A stretch of 64,000 nt of DNA from Adonisia turfae CCMR0081 (GCF_011009555.1 NZ_QXHD01000004.1:1036314-1100313); one strand, 5' to 3'; shown: positions 34,801 to 44,373, numbered from the stretch's first letter. Notes: generated by a model from the sequence alone, not told the origin. Numbers and translations: made by a program.

Positions 34801-36846
34801 TTAAGTTCTGTTCAATTTTGGTGTCAGCGCCAGTTGCGGCCACGTTACCTTAGCACTACTCCAGGCAACTCCTAGAACAAACGGCCACCACAATATATGA
34901 CGCTGAGCTTCTGGCAAAATCCAGCTATGGTCTCCTGCAGCTGACATATATAGCAAGGTGAAATACACGTAGGCAGAAAGACTGATGAGCCGAATGCCCA
35001 GGTTGCGACTCAATACCAAAAAGGGCATCAGCCAGCTGAGATACCAGAAATGTACGATGGGCGAAATCACCATCAGGCCAATCAGGTACCACTCTGTAAA
35101 CTTGTGAAATGTGGTCGCTCTCAGCAGCAGCCACACGATCACTAAGGCCAATGGAAAAGCATAGAGCCAGTTGGCCCAGCGCGAGGGTGCCCACAGTTGT
35201 TCCACAATGTAAGGAATAAGCTCTGCACAACGGCCCGTGACCACAAACGAAGAGCCGAATCTGACGAGGGGACAGGATGTGGGGCTACAGAAAGGAATAG
35301 CCGCCAGAATCACAGGCAGCAGGCCGGTAACACCACTTAGCAAGGCAATACCGATACGGCCTCGACGTAGAGCATGCCACACCAAAAAAGCCAGTACGGG
35401 CAGTGAAATCCACTTAACAGCAATGCTAATGCCCACAAATAAAGCACTGCCCAAATAGGTGAAGAGTGGCAGGGAACTGGATTTTTCAGGTTGATGGCTG
35501 GGGCGGTCAAACCACAGCCAGGCCATCACCAACGGCAGGACAAACCAACTGTCATAGTGCCCACCACCGGCAAAGCTATAGAGCACCAGTGGATTCCAGG
35601 CATAGAGCAGTGTGGCTCGATAACCAAACCGCCGACTCAGCAACCAACACACTGCCAGATCTGCTGCTGCAAACGCCGCTTTAAACAGCGGTACCGATAG
35701 CCAAATACTGGCCAGGGTGCGAAACCCAAACTGGGTTACCGGTGGATAAATGGCTGAGGCATAGGGGTGATTAATTTGGTCCCACCATTGCGTACGTAGA
35801 TGCTCCAGCACATCAGCCGTCGGCGCAAAGTCATAGGGACTAAATCCTTGGAGCTGAACGTAGCCCTCCCACAGATAACGCCAGATATCATTACCGGGAT
35901 ACATAGCCAAGAGCAACAGCCGAGTAACAATGGCCACGCTCCAAAACCACACACCTGAAATACTACGCACCCCCCAGGCCAGAACAAAGCCTGCCGCCAT
36001 AATGGCGCTACCAATCCAAAATTGGATCACCGAGGATGGCTCACTAAAGGCACCATGGGGCAATGTGTAAACGGCGCCAGCAACCAGCAACAGGGCACTC
36101 ATCCACAGTAAACCAGGGGCATTAGCTTGGGCCGATTCTTGATCACTGCCTCGCCACAGATTCTGCCAATATAAACTCGCCAGCGTGGACAAAATAATGG
36201 TTCCGGCTTTGAAGCTACCGGACACAGTGCCTGAAATTTTGGACTGACCGCCCTGACGGGGCAGATAATTGACGGGTAGCTCACGGATACGTAGGTTACA
36301 CTCTACTGCTCGGGCCTGCATCTCTACGGTCCAGCCAAAGTTGCGATCGCACATCCCAATCTGTTCTAGAGATGTCTTCCGCACCAATCGCAGCGGCCCC
36401 AAATCATGAAAACGATAGCCCCACCCCCAAGCAATGAGCGTACCGGATAACCCATTACCAAAGTTTTGTACTGGACTCAGTTGCTGACGCCCAGATTCCG
36501 TGCCCCGACGGTTCCCCAAAATCAGGTCATAGCTCTCTCGCTGAGCAAAGAACTCTGGCAGCTGGCTTACATCATCACTACCGTCAGCGTCACAAAACAA
36601 AATCCACTCGATACCTTCAGGGACTGACTGCAATCCTCGCCAGCAAGCTTGCCCATAACCTTTCAGGTGTTCCTGGACAACATCAGCCCCCACCTGAGCA
36701 GCTACGTCCGCAGTGCCATCTTGACTACCATTATCCACCACACGAATGTGGGATAATCCTTGGTTACGCAAGGATTTAACTACATTGCCAATCGTGGTGG
36801 ATTCATTCAGCGCTGGAATAATGACTAATGTATTCTCTAAATCCAT
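34801..36846 (-). CDS. Fusion of DPM1-like GT2 domain and GT87-like membrane transferase
   Basis: 681 residues. Residues 1-225 are a GT2 transferase with 'LVIIPALNESTTIGNVV', 'VVDNGSQDGTADVA' and the metal site 'FCDADGSDD', similar to dolichol/polyprenyl-phosphate sugar synthases. Residues 240-680 have about 10-12 membrane spans with the GT-C/GT87 pattern, including 'RYLWEGYVQLQGFSPYDFAP' and 'INHPYASAIYPPVTQ'. The natural reading is one protein making a lipid-linked sugar and then transferring it at the membrane. The glycan is unknown. Long intervals lie on both sides. Confidence 0.85.
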   Translation of the reverse strand: MDLENTLVIIPALNESTTIGNVVKSLRNQGLSHIRVVDNGSQDGTADVAAQVGADVVQEHLKGYGQACWRGLQSVPEGIEWILFCDADGSDDVSQLPEFFAQRESYDLILGNRRGTESGRQQLSPVQNFGNGLSGTLIAWGWGYRFHDLGPLRLVRKTSLEQIGMCDRNFGWTVEMQARAVECNLRIRELPVNYLPRQGGQSKISGTVSGSFKAGTIILSTLASLYWQNLWRGSDQESAQANAPGLLWMSALLLVAGAVYTLPHGAFSEPSSVIQFWIGSAIMAAGFVLAWGVRSISGVWFWSVAIVTRLLLLAMYPGNDIWRYLWEGYVQLQGFSPYDFAPTADVLEHLRTQWWDQINHPYASAIYPPVTQFGFRTLASIWLSVPLFKAAFAAADLAVCWLLSRRFGYRATLLYAWNPLVLYSFAGGGHYDSWFVLPLVMAWLWFDRPSHQPEKSSSLPLFTYLGSALFVGISIAVKWISLPVLAFLVWHALRRGRIGIALLSGVTGLLPVILAAIPFCSPTSCPLVRFGSSFVVTGRCAELIPYIVEQLWAPSRWANWLYAFPLALVIVWLLLRATTFHKFTEWYLIGLMVISPIVHFWYLSWLMPFLVLSRNLGIRLISLSAYVYFTLLYMSAAGDHSWILPEAQRHILWWPFVLGVAWSSAKVTWPQLALTPKLNRT

Positions 36847-37188
36847 AGGATGCCATGGGACAATATCAGCTCCAATTAAATAGGTTTTGGCTGAAATTCA
36901 GCTGAGCTAAGCCCAAGGAAATATTCAGATTTAAAGGTGAGCGGATCTTCGTACAGGTTTATAACTATGTTGAACGTGAAATGATGCCAATCCCATAGGG
37001 GCACTCCCTTATAGGCTTTGCCCTTCTAATACCGGGTGCTATCAGTCAAGATTTCGCATCAGAAACATAAGAAATACCCCTGAAAGTAACCCTGTTAGAG
37101 ATACAAAAAGAGCTTAGAGCACAGTAAAGTCATTTACAAACTTCGCCATGCTCTAACTCTTTAAGAATGTCCATTGCCCTAAAGGAAA
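36847..37188. other. Interval between GT fusion and DUF2973 gene
   Basis: About 340 bp. The right part holds a clear terminator for the DUF2605-DUF2973 pair (37104-37161). The left part must carry the promoter of the GT fusion gene. A partial palindromic segment with CCCATAGGGGCACTCCC near 36991-37007 may be a degraded member of the repeat family at 33069. Confidence 0.45.
37104..37161 (-). terminator. Intrinsic terminator of the DUF2605-DUF2973 operon
   Basis: On the minus strand AAGAGTTAGAGCA pairs with TGCTCTAAGCTCTT (13 bp with one bulge), and the stem ends in a run of T. The loop contains a small inner hairpin (GTAAA/TTTAC). It lies 28 bp past the DUF2973 stop codon. Confidence 0.7.
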
Positions 37189-37491
37189 CTAATCGTCCTT
37201 TGTCTCATCCAAAGGATTGCCACCACCAGATGAATCGTAAATCGCATCTAGTTGCTCACGGGCATCTTTGATGGATATGGAGCGCATGACTAGCAGAGGC
37301 TCATCCAACACATTGCCATCGCTGTCCAACAGCTCAGGATGAGGCACGCGACGTTGACTGGACTTTGATTCAGCCGTATTACCACTCACCCGTCGGGTTT
37401 CGATACCCAAGCTAATGAGATTGCGGGCCAAGTTGACAATTGCCAATACGGCCAGGATAGTAAAAGCGAAGATATAGAGTAAATGCAGCAT
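37189..37491 (-). CDS. DUF2973 small membrane protein
   Basis: 100 residues. One N-terminal membrane span (LLYIFAFTILAVLAIVNLA, about 4-22) is followed by 'RNLISLGIE' and a polar tail with 'PHPELLDSDGNV', matching the cyanobacterial DUF2973 family. It is encoded immediately after the DUF2605 gene (17-bp gap), the usual arrangement in cyanobacteria, so the two probably act together. The function is unknown. A terminator follows. Confidence 0.85.
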   Translation of the reverse strand: MLHLLYIFAFTILAVLAIVNLARNLISLGIETRRVSGNTAESKSSQRRVPHPELLDSDGNVLDEPLLVMRSISIKDAREQLDAIYDSSGGGNPLDETKDD

Positions 37492-37508
37492 AGGGAAAAG
37501 CGATTGCG

Positions 37509-37865
37509 CTAATTATCCTCTTTAGGTTTGCTGGGGGCCGCTTGGGCTTGCTGCTGTCGAAAGCGGATACCCACATTCCAACATTCATGAACTAACTGAT
37601 GCCAAGACATCACAACAGCCATATCTACACCTGCCTGGTTGCCTATAGCCTGAGATAGTGACTGGGATGCACTCACCAGTTGTTGAGCTCGACGCACCCG
37701 ATTGAGTAAATCCTGTTGCCCATGCTCGCCTAGGAAATCGATAGTCTCAGATTCCAATAAATTAATGGAACGACTAAACCAATGCTGAAAATCATCCAAC
37801 AGTGGCTGTAAAATCGCCTTCATTAATTCAGGTTCGGGAGCGTTGGAGCTGTACATCAATCGCAC
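37509..37865 (-). CDS. DUF2605 protein
   Basis: 118 residues, helical and soluble: 'LLDDFQHWFSRSINLLES' and 'ELMKAILQPL' near the start, 'AVVMSWHQLVHECW' near the end. These match DUF2605, a cyanobacterial family with no known function that accompanies DUF2973. The ATG at 37865 precedes MYSSNAPEPEL at residue 4, and either could start the protein. It is first in a two-gene operon with DUF2973. Confidence 0.83.
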   Translation of the reverse strand: MRLMYSSNAPEPELMKAILQPLLDDFQHWFSRSINLLESETIDFLGEHGQQDLLNRVRRAQQLVSASQSLSQAIGNQAGVDMAVVMSWHQLVHECWNVGIRFRQQQAQAAPSKPKEDN

Positions 37866-38052
37866 TTAAGCTAAATAATTCCAAAAGGCCCATGTAACTA
37901 TTTCAAGAAACACAAACTGTTACTAGCTTAAACAGAACCTTTAATGAATGCCACTCAACATATGTCCAAACAAGCAATGGACAAATGCAATGCACCTTCT
38001 GTAAAGATTATTACTCAATTAATATACTAGCGTTCTTTCTCCAGAAGAATGG

Positions 38053-38322
38053 TTAAGATATGCCATCGATTTTGTTTTGCCCGCCAGTTATTTGATCCAG
38101 AGTTTGCCATCCTGAGCTCCACAGCTGTCGATTCTTGAGCACGTTGGCATTAATCCAAAATCGAACCGCTGGATCACAAGATGCCACTAGCTCTGCAAAA
38201 ACGAGCTTGCCCTCATTTTTACGATTTGTGACTTGAAAATGCCGCCAACCCATGGTGCGCTGCTGGGCCGTCCATTTTGACCCAAGGAGATGGGGAAATT
38301 TTTGTTTCTTAGGTTTAGCCAT
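38053..38322 (-). CDS. TIGR02450-family Trp-rich protein
   Basis: 89 residues from ATG 38322 (MAKPKKQKFPHLLGSKWTA). The frame extends to 38370, but the added 16 residues do not fit. Tryptophans at regular positions ('KWTAQQRTMGWRHFQV', 'WINANVLKNRQLWSSGWQTL') mark the TIGR02450 family, short conserved proteins of unknown function. It is soluble and basic at the N-terminus, with no catalytic motif known. Its start lies 61 bp past the stop of the next gene upstream on the same strand. Confidence 0.83.
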   Translation of the reverse strand: MAKPKKQKFPHLLGSKWTAQQRTMGWRHFQVTNRKNEGKLVFAELVASCDPAVRFWINANVLKNRQLWSSGWQTLDQITGGQNKIDGIS

Positions 38323-38382
38323 CTTTAGATAATGAGCACAGGTTGAATGTAAAGGAGGAAAGAAACCCAATTACGCACAACT

Positions 38383-38826
38383 TTACAGCTTTTGCTTCAG
38401 GCCACGAATATGGACAGCTCGGCTAGTGATATAAGCTGTTTTGCCATCCAATCGGATATAGATTTTTCCCGATAGTAACCCCCGTATATTGTTACGGGCA
38501 TACATTACAAGGTCAGTCGGCAAGCTATCGTCTTCCACACGACTGTAGCCCAGCTCAGTCAAAGGTTGTTCAATCTGATTAAGAAATACTTTATGTCCCT
38601 TAATTGACTGTTTGAGGGTGATGGAGCGATTAAAGTACAGTCCCAGTCCACCGCCCACCAGCCCCATAACTAAACCCAGCTGATTCGGTACAACACTCAT
38701 TGGGCTGAGGTTAAGTACCAGACTAGCTAAGACAATCGTAATCAGGGTGGTGGTGCCAAAGTAATAGAGAAAAGTCAGAGAATTCTCAGGGCCTAGGTTA
38801 TTACTGGTCATGGTGGACTGCTGCAT
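38383..38826 (-). CDS. Conserved cyanobacterial membrane protein
   Basis: 147 residues from the ATG at 38826 (MQQSTMTSNNLGPE). A later ATG at 38811 is also possible, while the full frame reaches 38970 and would overlap the divergent ABC gene. Two membrane spans at about 19-42 (FLYYFGTTTLITIVLASLVLN) and 48-65 (NQLGLVMGLVGGGLGLYF) are followed by a cytoplasmic alpha/beta domain ending 'KIYIRLDGKTAYITSRAVHI'. The family is not named with confidence; the function is unknown. Confidence 0.65.
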   Translation of the reverse strand: MQQSTMTSNNLGPENSLTFLYYFGTTTLITIVLASLVLNLSPMSVVPNQLGLVMGLVGGGLGLYFNRSITLKQSIKGHKVFLNQIEQPLTELGYSRVEDDSLPTDLVMYARNNIRGLLSGKIYIRLDGKTAYITSRAVHIRGLKQKL

Positions 38827-38944
38827 TCTTTCCGTATAGGGTTGCACAATTTTGCAGCAACCGTTATGAAATTCAGTGGCAGAATGGTCAAGCGAGATCA
38901 ATCGCCTTTGATTTGATATTCGGCTTAGTTCTATTGGGTGAACC

Positions 38945-40054
38945 ATGATTGAGGTAGAGCAGCTTAGCAAAGCCTACGGCTCGACCATTGCGATTAGTGA
39001 TGTGTCCTTCAAAGTAGAGCCTGGAGAAATCTTAGGTTTTTTAGGCCCTAATGGGGCCGGGAAAACCACAACCATGCGCATATTGGCAGGGTATTTACCA
39101 GCCACCAGTGGAACAGCCCGTATTGCTAACCACGAGGTGCACACTGATTCGATGGCGGTCAGGCAAAACATTGGCTATTTGCCTGAGACGCCACCGCTGT
39201 ACCCAGATATGACCGTGGAGGCGTTTCTGTATTTTGTAGCTCGAATTAAAGGCGTGCCCCTTGAAGATCGGGACAAGCAGGTGGCCTCGGCAATGGAGAG
39301 ATGCAATCTCAGCGAGAAGAAGAAGGTCTTAATTCGCAAACTTTCCAAAGGGTTTCGTCAGCGGGTGGGCATTGCCCAAGCCATCGTCCACGATCCACCG
39401 GTCATTATTTTGGATGAGCCCACCGTAGGTCTCGATCCCAAACAGATTATTGATGTCCGCAATCTGATTAAAAGTCTGGCAGGACAACATACCATCATTC
39501 TTTCAACGCACATCTTGCCTGAGGTGAGTATGACGTGCGATCGCATCACTATTATCAACAAAGGCCGCATCGTTGCCACGGACACCCCAGACAATCTCAC
39601 GGCCCGTCTGGCAGGTCAGCTAGGCTATGCCATTGAAGTGGCTGGTGACCCAGAGCAGGCTCAAGCCGTCCTGAACAAACTGCACCAGGTGGACTCTGTA
39701 AAATCGCTGTCGGATGAAGGCTTAGCGGACAACCACCATCGATTTCAGGTGATGGCAGCCACTGACCAAGATCCGGGCAGTGCGATCGCATGGGCTATCG
39801 TCAACGCCAACCTCGGTCTCTATGAACTATCCCGCAATCGCGTCAGCTTAGAAGACGTGTTTATCGGCTTAACAACTGAAGAAGCCACTGAGGCCGTTCC
39901 TGAATCTGCCCCTCAAGCAGACGCACCGCCTACAGATAATGCAGCCGATTCCAGCCCTGACGCGCCACCCCCCTCATCCCTAGAAGACAAAACTGACACA
40001 TTAGCCCCAAATAGCCCAACAGATAGCCCATCGGACCCAGACAGCGATGAATAG
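38945..40054 (+). CDS. ABC transporter ATP-binding protein, GldA-like, with acidic tail
   Basis: 369 residues. The ATPase domain (1-300) is complete: Walker A 'GFLGPNGAGKTTTMRIL', signature 'LSKGFRQRVGIAQAI', Walker B 'PVIILDEPTVGLDPKQ' and the H-loop 'LSTHILPEVS'. Residues 311-369 form a Pro/Asp/Ser/Thr-rich low-complexity tail without counterparts in other ATPases. Overlap with the permease gene is 8 bp, so the two are co-translated. GldA-type systems consist of GldA, GldF and GldG. They support gliding in Bacteroidetes but elsewhere, as here, their role is not known. Confidence 0.9.
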   Translation: MIEVEQLSKAYGSTIAISDVSFKVEPGEILGFLGPNGAGKTTTMRILAGYLPATSGTARIANHEVHTDSMAVRQNIGYLPETPPLYPDMTVEAFLYFVARIKGVPLEDRDKQVASAMERCNLSEKKKVLIRKLSKGFRQRVGIAQAIVHDPPVIILDEPTVGLDPKQIIDVRNLIKSLAGQHTIILSTHILPEVSMTCDRITIINKGRIVATDTPDNLTARLAGQLGYAIEVAGDPEQAQAVLNKLHQVDSVKSLSDEGLADNHHRFQVMAATDQDPGSAIAWAIVNANLGLYELSRNRVSLEDVFIGLTTEEATEAVPESAPQADAPPTDNAADSSPDAPPPSSLEDKTDTLAPNSPTDSPSDPDSDE

Positions 40055-40856
40055 CATTATTACCGTCATTAGCAATATCCTTGCCATCTACCGCCGAGAG
40101 CTACAAAGCTACTTTGCCTCACCGTTGGCCTACGGCGTCGCCACTATTTTTTGGTTACTGGCTGGTTTTTTATTAGTCATCCTGGTATTTGGCCCCCAGG
40201 GCGTTGTGGCCCAGGCAGCTTTTGCCGATCAGGCTGGACTACAGACCACACCTATCGATCTGCCCTATGAATTTATACAGCTTTATTTGGGACTTTTGGG
40301 CTCCCTAGCCTTGTTTATTCTGCCTGCCCTATCCATGGGGTTATACACAGAAGAACGCAAACAAGGCACCCTCGAGTTATTAGCCACTTCTCCAATTACC
40401 AACTGGGCCGTTGCCCTTGGCAAACTGCTAGGTGTGGTGACCTTCTTTTTCACCATGGTGTTACCGCTGCTCGTACTCGAAGCGTTAATCGTTGGAGCCT
40501 CTGATCCCCCCTTTGATATGCGGTTGCTATTTTTGGGCCATGGCGGCCTCATTTTGCTAGCTGCGGGGGTGCTTTCTCTGGGGATGTTTATCTCCTCGCT
40601 GACTGAAAGCACGGTGCTCGCAGCCATTTTAACGTTTGCCTTGATATTGGTCTTATTTTTAATTGAAGGCGTTGCCAGTGGGATACCAGGTCCTCTAGGT
40701 GAGGCGATCAGTCATCTCTCCCTGCTCACACATTACAACGACTTTATCCAAGGGGTTTTTGACATTAGCGGTCTCATACTCTTTCTCTCCTACAGTGTTT
40801 TAGGCTTGTTTTTAACCGCTCAATCCATTGAAGCATTTAGGTTTCAGAGAAACTAA
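40047..40856 (+). CDS. ABC-2 type permease, GldF-like
   Basis: 269 residues with six membrane spans. It starts 'IYRRELQSYFASPLAYGVA' (the GldF/ABC-2 opening), with the conserved 'LYTEERKQGTLELLATSPI' block near 101-119. It forms the membrane channel with the ATPase encoded just upstream (8-bp overlap). It is followed after a 139-bp gap by the GldG-like gene. Family and length are typical of GldF. The substrate is unknown. Confidence 0.88.
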   Translation: MNSIITVISNILAIYRRELQSYFASPLAYGVATIFWLLAGFLLVILVFGPQGVVAQAAFADQAGLQTTPIDLPYEFIQLYLGLLGSLALFILPALSMGLYTEERKQGTLELLATSPITNWAVALGKLLGVVTFFFTMVLPLLVLEALIVGASDPPFDMRLLFLGHGGLILLAAGVLSLGMFISSLTESTVLAAILTFALILVLFLIEGVASGIPGPLGEAISHLSLLTHYNDFIQGVFDISGLILFLSYSVLGLFLTAQSIEAFRFQRN

Positions 40857-40995
40857 AAAAGTTTTGAGGTTTAAGTTATTGGTTTTGAATTAGTTGCCTT
40901 TGGCTCAGTTAAACCTTGTAAAAGGACTGAAATTCAAACCTTAAAGTTCAAAACTCTTTACCTTCATTCTGTTTTTCTCCTTTTGCCCCTCACTT

Positions 40996-42867
40996 ATGAA
41001 AGCGCTATCTACCTCTCGTAAATATCTTCGCTGGCTGCTATGGCCCGGATTAGCCTTAACCACGGCAGGCCTGGTTGCTGGGTTTATAGATACCTGGAGC
41101 ATTCTACCCATCGTTCTTCTGATTGTGGGTTTAGTGCTGACCCTGATCAGTTTGGTTTTGGGAGGTTTTGGCTACCGTAGCTTCTGGCAAAGCCGCTCTA
41201 CCCAGGCTGGAACCAACGCATTGTTGGCCACAGTCTCAGTATTAGTAATCTTGGGCATTATTAACTTCTTAGCGGTGCAGTACGGGCCTCGCATTGACTT
41301 CACCGAAGGCGGACTATTTACTCTCTCGCCGGAATCAACGGCAGTCGTAAAAAATCTAAACCAGCCCGTTAAGGTCGTGATTTTTGACTCGACGTTAAAT
41401 CCTAACGATAAGCAGCTCTTAGACAGTTATCGCCAGTTTAATGATCAGCTCACCTACGAGCACATTAATCCAATCCAAGACCCAGCAGCGGCCCGTGATT
41501 TTAATCTTAGTGGTGAAGGACGTGAGGTACACCTCGCTGTAGGCGATCAGAAAGTTTTTGTTCAACCCCTAGGAACACAAGGTTTAACAGAACAGGACTT
41601 GACCAATAAACTGGCCCAAATTAGTCGCGATCGCAATGCCATCGTGTACTTCCTTCAGGGTCATGAAGAATTTGTCATCGATGGCACAGCTACAGGCTAT
41701 GCCCAGGCAGCCGCAGCCCTGGAGGCAGAAAATTTCACCGTTGAGACCCTGAACCTGGACCAAACAGCAACCGTACCTAGTGATGCAAATGCAGTCATCA
41801 TTGCAGGCCCTCAGCAAGCCTTCTTTGAACCTGAGGTAGAAGCATTAGAAGCATATCTCAACTCAGGGGGGAGCATTCTACTCATGGTAGATCCCCAAAT
41901 GGATCCAGAGCTAGACTCTCTATTAGAAGCTTGGGGGGTGTCCCTAGACGAACAACTCATTGTCGACACCTCCAACACTGGACAAATTGTTGGGCTAGGC
42001 CCAGCAGCCCCATTGGTAACCAACTATGGTGCTCATCCCATTACCGAAGCCTTTAACAATGGCCGCTCATTTTACCCCCTAGCTCGGCCAGTTCTGATCG
42101 AACCAGTAGCAGGGGTAGAAGCTACTCCCCTACTTCTCAGCAACGCCCAAAGCTATGCTGAACCTCTGTCAGAAACAGGAGAACTTAATGTTGACACCCA
42201 GGAAGCACCCGAGGGACCATTTAATATCGGTGTCGTCTTAACCCGAGAAGCCGACAAATCTAGTAATACGGTTTCGGAAGGGGTTTCAGAAGAGGTATCG
42301 GAAGAGGTATCAGAAGACATCTCAGAAGAAGATGCAGAGGAGATCTCCGAAGCGAGCAATGAAGAGATTCCAGAAGAAGACACCGAAGAAATCCCTACCA
42401 GTCAAATAGATGAAGAACAACAAGAGACCTCATCAGAACCGGAGGTAGAGCCAGCAGCAGATATAGAAGAGGCAGCGGCGGGAGAAGTCGACAATACACC
42501 AACAAAAGAAACACAAGAAACAGAAGAAGAAGATACATCTGAACAACAGCCTGAAGATGAGCCAGCAGACAGTAGCGAGCCCTCTGACGATGCAGAGCAA
42601 GAATCCCGCCTTGTTGTTATTGGTAATGCCACCTTCGCCACTGATGGCTTGTTTGACCAGCAACTAAACGGCGATGTCTTTCTCAACAGTGTCACCTGGC
42701 TGAGTGACTTAGATGATGCCATATTGTCAATTCGCCCAAAGGAAATCACCAACCGTCGCATCACAATGACGATATCTCGGCAAATCGTGGTTATTGTTTT
42801 AGCAATGCTGGTATTCCCCCTAGGTGGACTAGTTGGTGCAAGCATTGCTTGGTTCCGTCGTCGCTAA
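40996..42867 (+). CDS. GldG-like ABC auxiliary protein with long acidic insert
   Basis: 623 residues. Two N-terminal membrane spans (about 13-60) and one further at 75-95 precede a large extracytoplasmic region with 'GPRIDFTEGGLFTLSPESTA' (GldG/IFT52-like domain). Residues about 420-537 form an acidic low-complexity insert dominated by Glu, Ser, Asp and Pro with short 'VSEE' repeats. The domain then resumes with 'RLVVIGNATFATDGLFD', and a C-terminal membrane span (about 595-618) ends in basic residues. The family core is intact around the insert. It is 12 bp upstream of the DUF4340 gene. Confidence 0.88.
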   Translation: MKALSTSRKYLRWLLWPGLALTTAGLVAGFIDTWSILPIVLLIVGLVLTLISLVLGGFGYRSFWQSRSTQAGTNALLATVSVLVILGIINFLAVQYGPRIDFTEGGLFTLSPESTAVVKNLNQPVKVVIFDSTLNPNDKQLLDSYRQFNDQLTYEHINPIQDPAAARDFNLSGEGREVHLAVGDQKVFVQPLGTQGLTEQDLTNKLAQISRDRNAIVYFLQGHEEFVIDGTATGYAQAAAALEAENFTVETLNLDQTATVPSDANAVIIAGPQQAFFEPEVEALEAYLNSGGSILLMVDPQMDPELDSLLEAWGVSLDEQLIVDTSNTGQIVGLGPAAPLVTNYGAHPITEAFNNGRSFYPLARPVLIEPVAGVEATPLLLSNAQSYAEPLSETGELNVDTQEAPEGPFNIGVVLTREADKSSNTVSEGVSEEVSEEVSEDISEEDAEEISEASNEEIPEEDTEEIPTSQIDEEQQETSSEPEVEPAADIEEAAAGEVDNTPTKETQETEEEDTSEQQPEDEPADSSEPSDDAEQESRLVVIGNATFATDGLFDQQLNGDVFLNSVTWLSDLDDAILSIRPKEITNRRITMTISRQIVVIVLAMLVFPLGGLVGASIAWFRRR

Positions 42868-42879
42868 GGAGTTATTAAA

Positions 42880-43521
42880 ATGAAGCTACAGCGTAGTACA
42901 GGAATATTAATAGGGGTTGCGATCGCACTTGTCGCCACCGTCACCATCCTTGAAATCCCCAAAGGGCCTCAAGCCAATAATGGTAATACCTTATACAGCT
43001 TCACTGAGACTGACGTCAGTGAATTCACCGTAGAACGAGACGACAACACGCTGTCCTTCATCAAGACTGATGATGCATGGCAAATGACTTCCCCTGAAAA
43101 AGCTTTAGCCGATCCATCATCAGTCGCTTTTTTACTCAATATCATTACGAGCGACACCATTAAAGAAACTATTTCCACCACTCCCGATCAGCTAGCCACC
43201 TACGGCTTAGATACACCTACGGCTAAAATTCAACTCATAGTTGATGAAGAAAGCTATACCTTAACCGTCGGCGATGAAGACTTTAGCAGTACGTCACTAT
43301 ATGTGATGACAGCCAATGACATCGCAGAATCAAATCCAGTTGACGTTCACCTCATTCCTAAAGGCTTAGAAAACGGTATCGAACGCCCAGTCAGCGACTG
43401 GCTTGCCAAAAATGATGATGCAGCCTCAGAGGCAACTACAGATGCTGAAACTACTAACGAGCCTGAAACATCAGATACATCCTCCACTACTGAGAACTCC
43501 GATGACGAGTCGGCACCGTAA
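42880..43521 (+). CDS. DUF4340 protein, partner of Gld-like ABC system
   Basis: 213 residues. An N-terminal membrane anchor (about 7-25) is followed by the DUF4340 domain, 'FTVERDDNTLSFIKTDDAWQ' and 'YTLTVGDEDFSSTSLYVMT'. The last 37 residues (177-213) are an acidic Ser/Thr/Asp/Glu tail. DUF4340 proteins are regularly encoded with GldF/GldG-type transporters and are probably part of the extracytoplasmic complex. It is the last gene of the four-gene cluster; an 850-bp interval follows. Confidence 0.88.
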   Translation: MKLQRSTGILIGVAIALVATVTILEIPKGPQANNGNTLYSFTETDVSEFTVERDDNTLSFIKTDDAWQMTSPEKALADPSSVAFLLNIITSDTIKETISTTPDQLATYGLDTPTAKIQLIVDEESYTLTVGDEDFSSTSLYVMTANDIAESNPVDVHLIPKGLENGIERPVSDWLAKNDDAASEATTDAETTNEPETSDTSSTTENSDDESAP

Positions 43522-44373
43522 CTTTCAGTACTCCAGCTGTAAAAAATCAGCCTAGTGATAAATCACTTGAACTTTAAAGAAGCAGGAAAATCTAGTCAGG
43601 AACTATATCAGCATCTTTTGATTCATAACCTCTAGTCGGGTAGCATTGGTCTACATATACTTACGTATGTCTTAGACACGGGCTATTAGCGTACTGGGTC
43701 ATCAGCCCAGAGTAACTTTGATCTCACCATCAAAATTGCAGTTTAATGTGGCAGTTTTTAAAACGTGTCAACTATCCACTGACATAGTTTAAGAATCGCC
43801 TAGCCTGACTTATATAGGGTGCTTACTAGTAGTGACTTCGCTTGTTGCAATTTGAGGAACATCACAATTTTCATACTCTAGATGCCAGTTAATTGTTGAT
43901 TTCAGTCAGTTTACTGATTATTTAGCAAAAGTTCGTTAAACATTAGTGGAATGTTCTGATCTACAGCGTCCGACCGAGAAATACTGAGTCCTGGCTACGC
44001 TAATTTGCAGTGATCAAAATCGGTTTTGATACTGTGACCTGCTCCTAGGCTTTATCAGTTTTTTAGAAAATTGATGAGTGCCATGAAGTTCTGATGTCCC
44101 CACCGAATTCTCACGGTTAGTCACTGGTTCATTTGAAAAGATGGGCATAATTCTATTGAAGATATCTGGGAATAGTTGCTAGGTGTCTCTGGGGCCAATT
44201 TCGTATGGTTACAGCTAGTCAAGACCTCGATCTAGAACTTAGTCCTATCCTTTTTCTATCAATGGGATTGCTTGTTGAAATCTATATACCTTAAATTTCA
44301 GATTTAATCTCTGATATTGCTCAGTATTATTACCCTCTCCGTCCTACTTAGTTCCTTTCCCCAGTGAGGTTCA
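43522..44373 (+). promoter_or_regulatory. Long upstream region of the exopolysaccharide operon
   Basis: 852 bp with no convincing gene on either strand; the longest plus-strand frame near the operon is 29 codons. It separates the Gld-like cluster from the first EPS gene and must contain the operon promoter. The size suggests a long leader or several regulatory sites. No named motif (JUMPStart, NtcA) was recognised. Confidence 0.5.

Noticed and set aside
42153-42845. Minus-strand Ser-rich frames antisense to the GldG-like acidic insert
   Set aside because: They arise from reading the acidic repeats backwards; the plus-strand gene is continuous and family-consistent.
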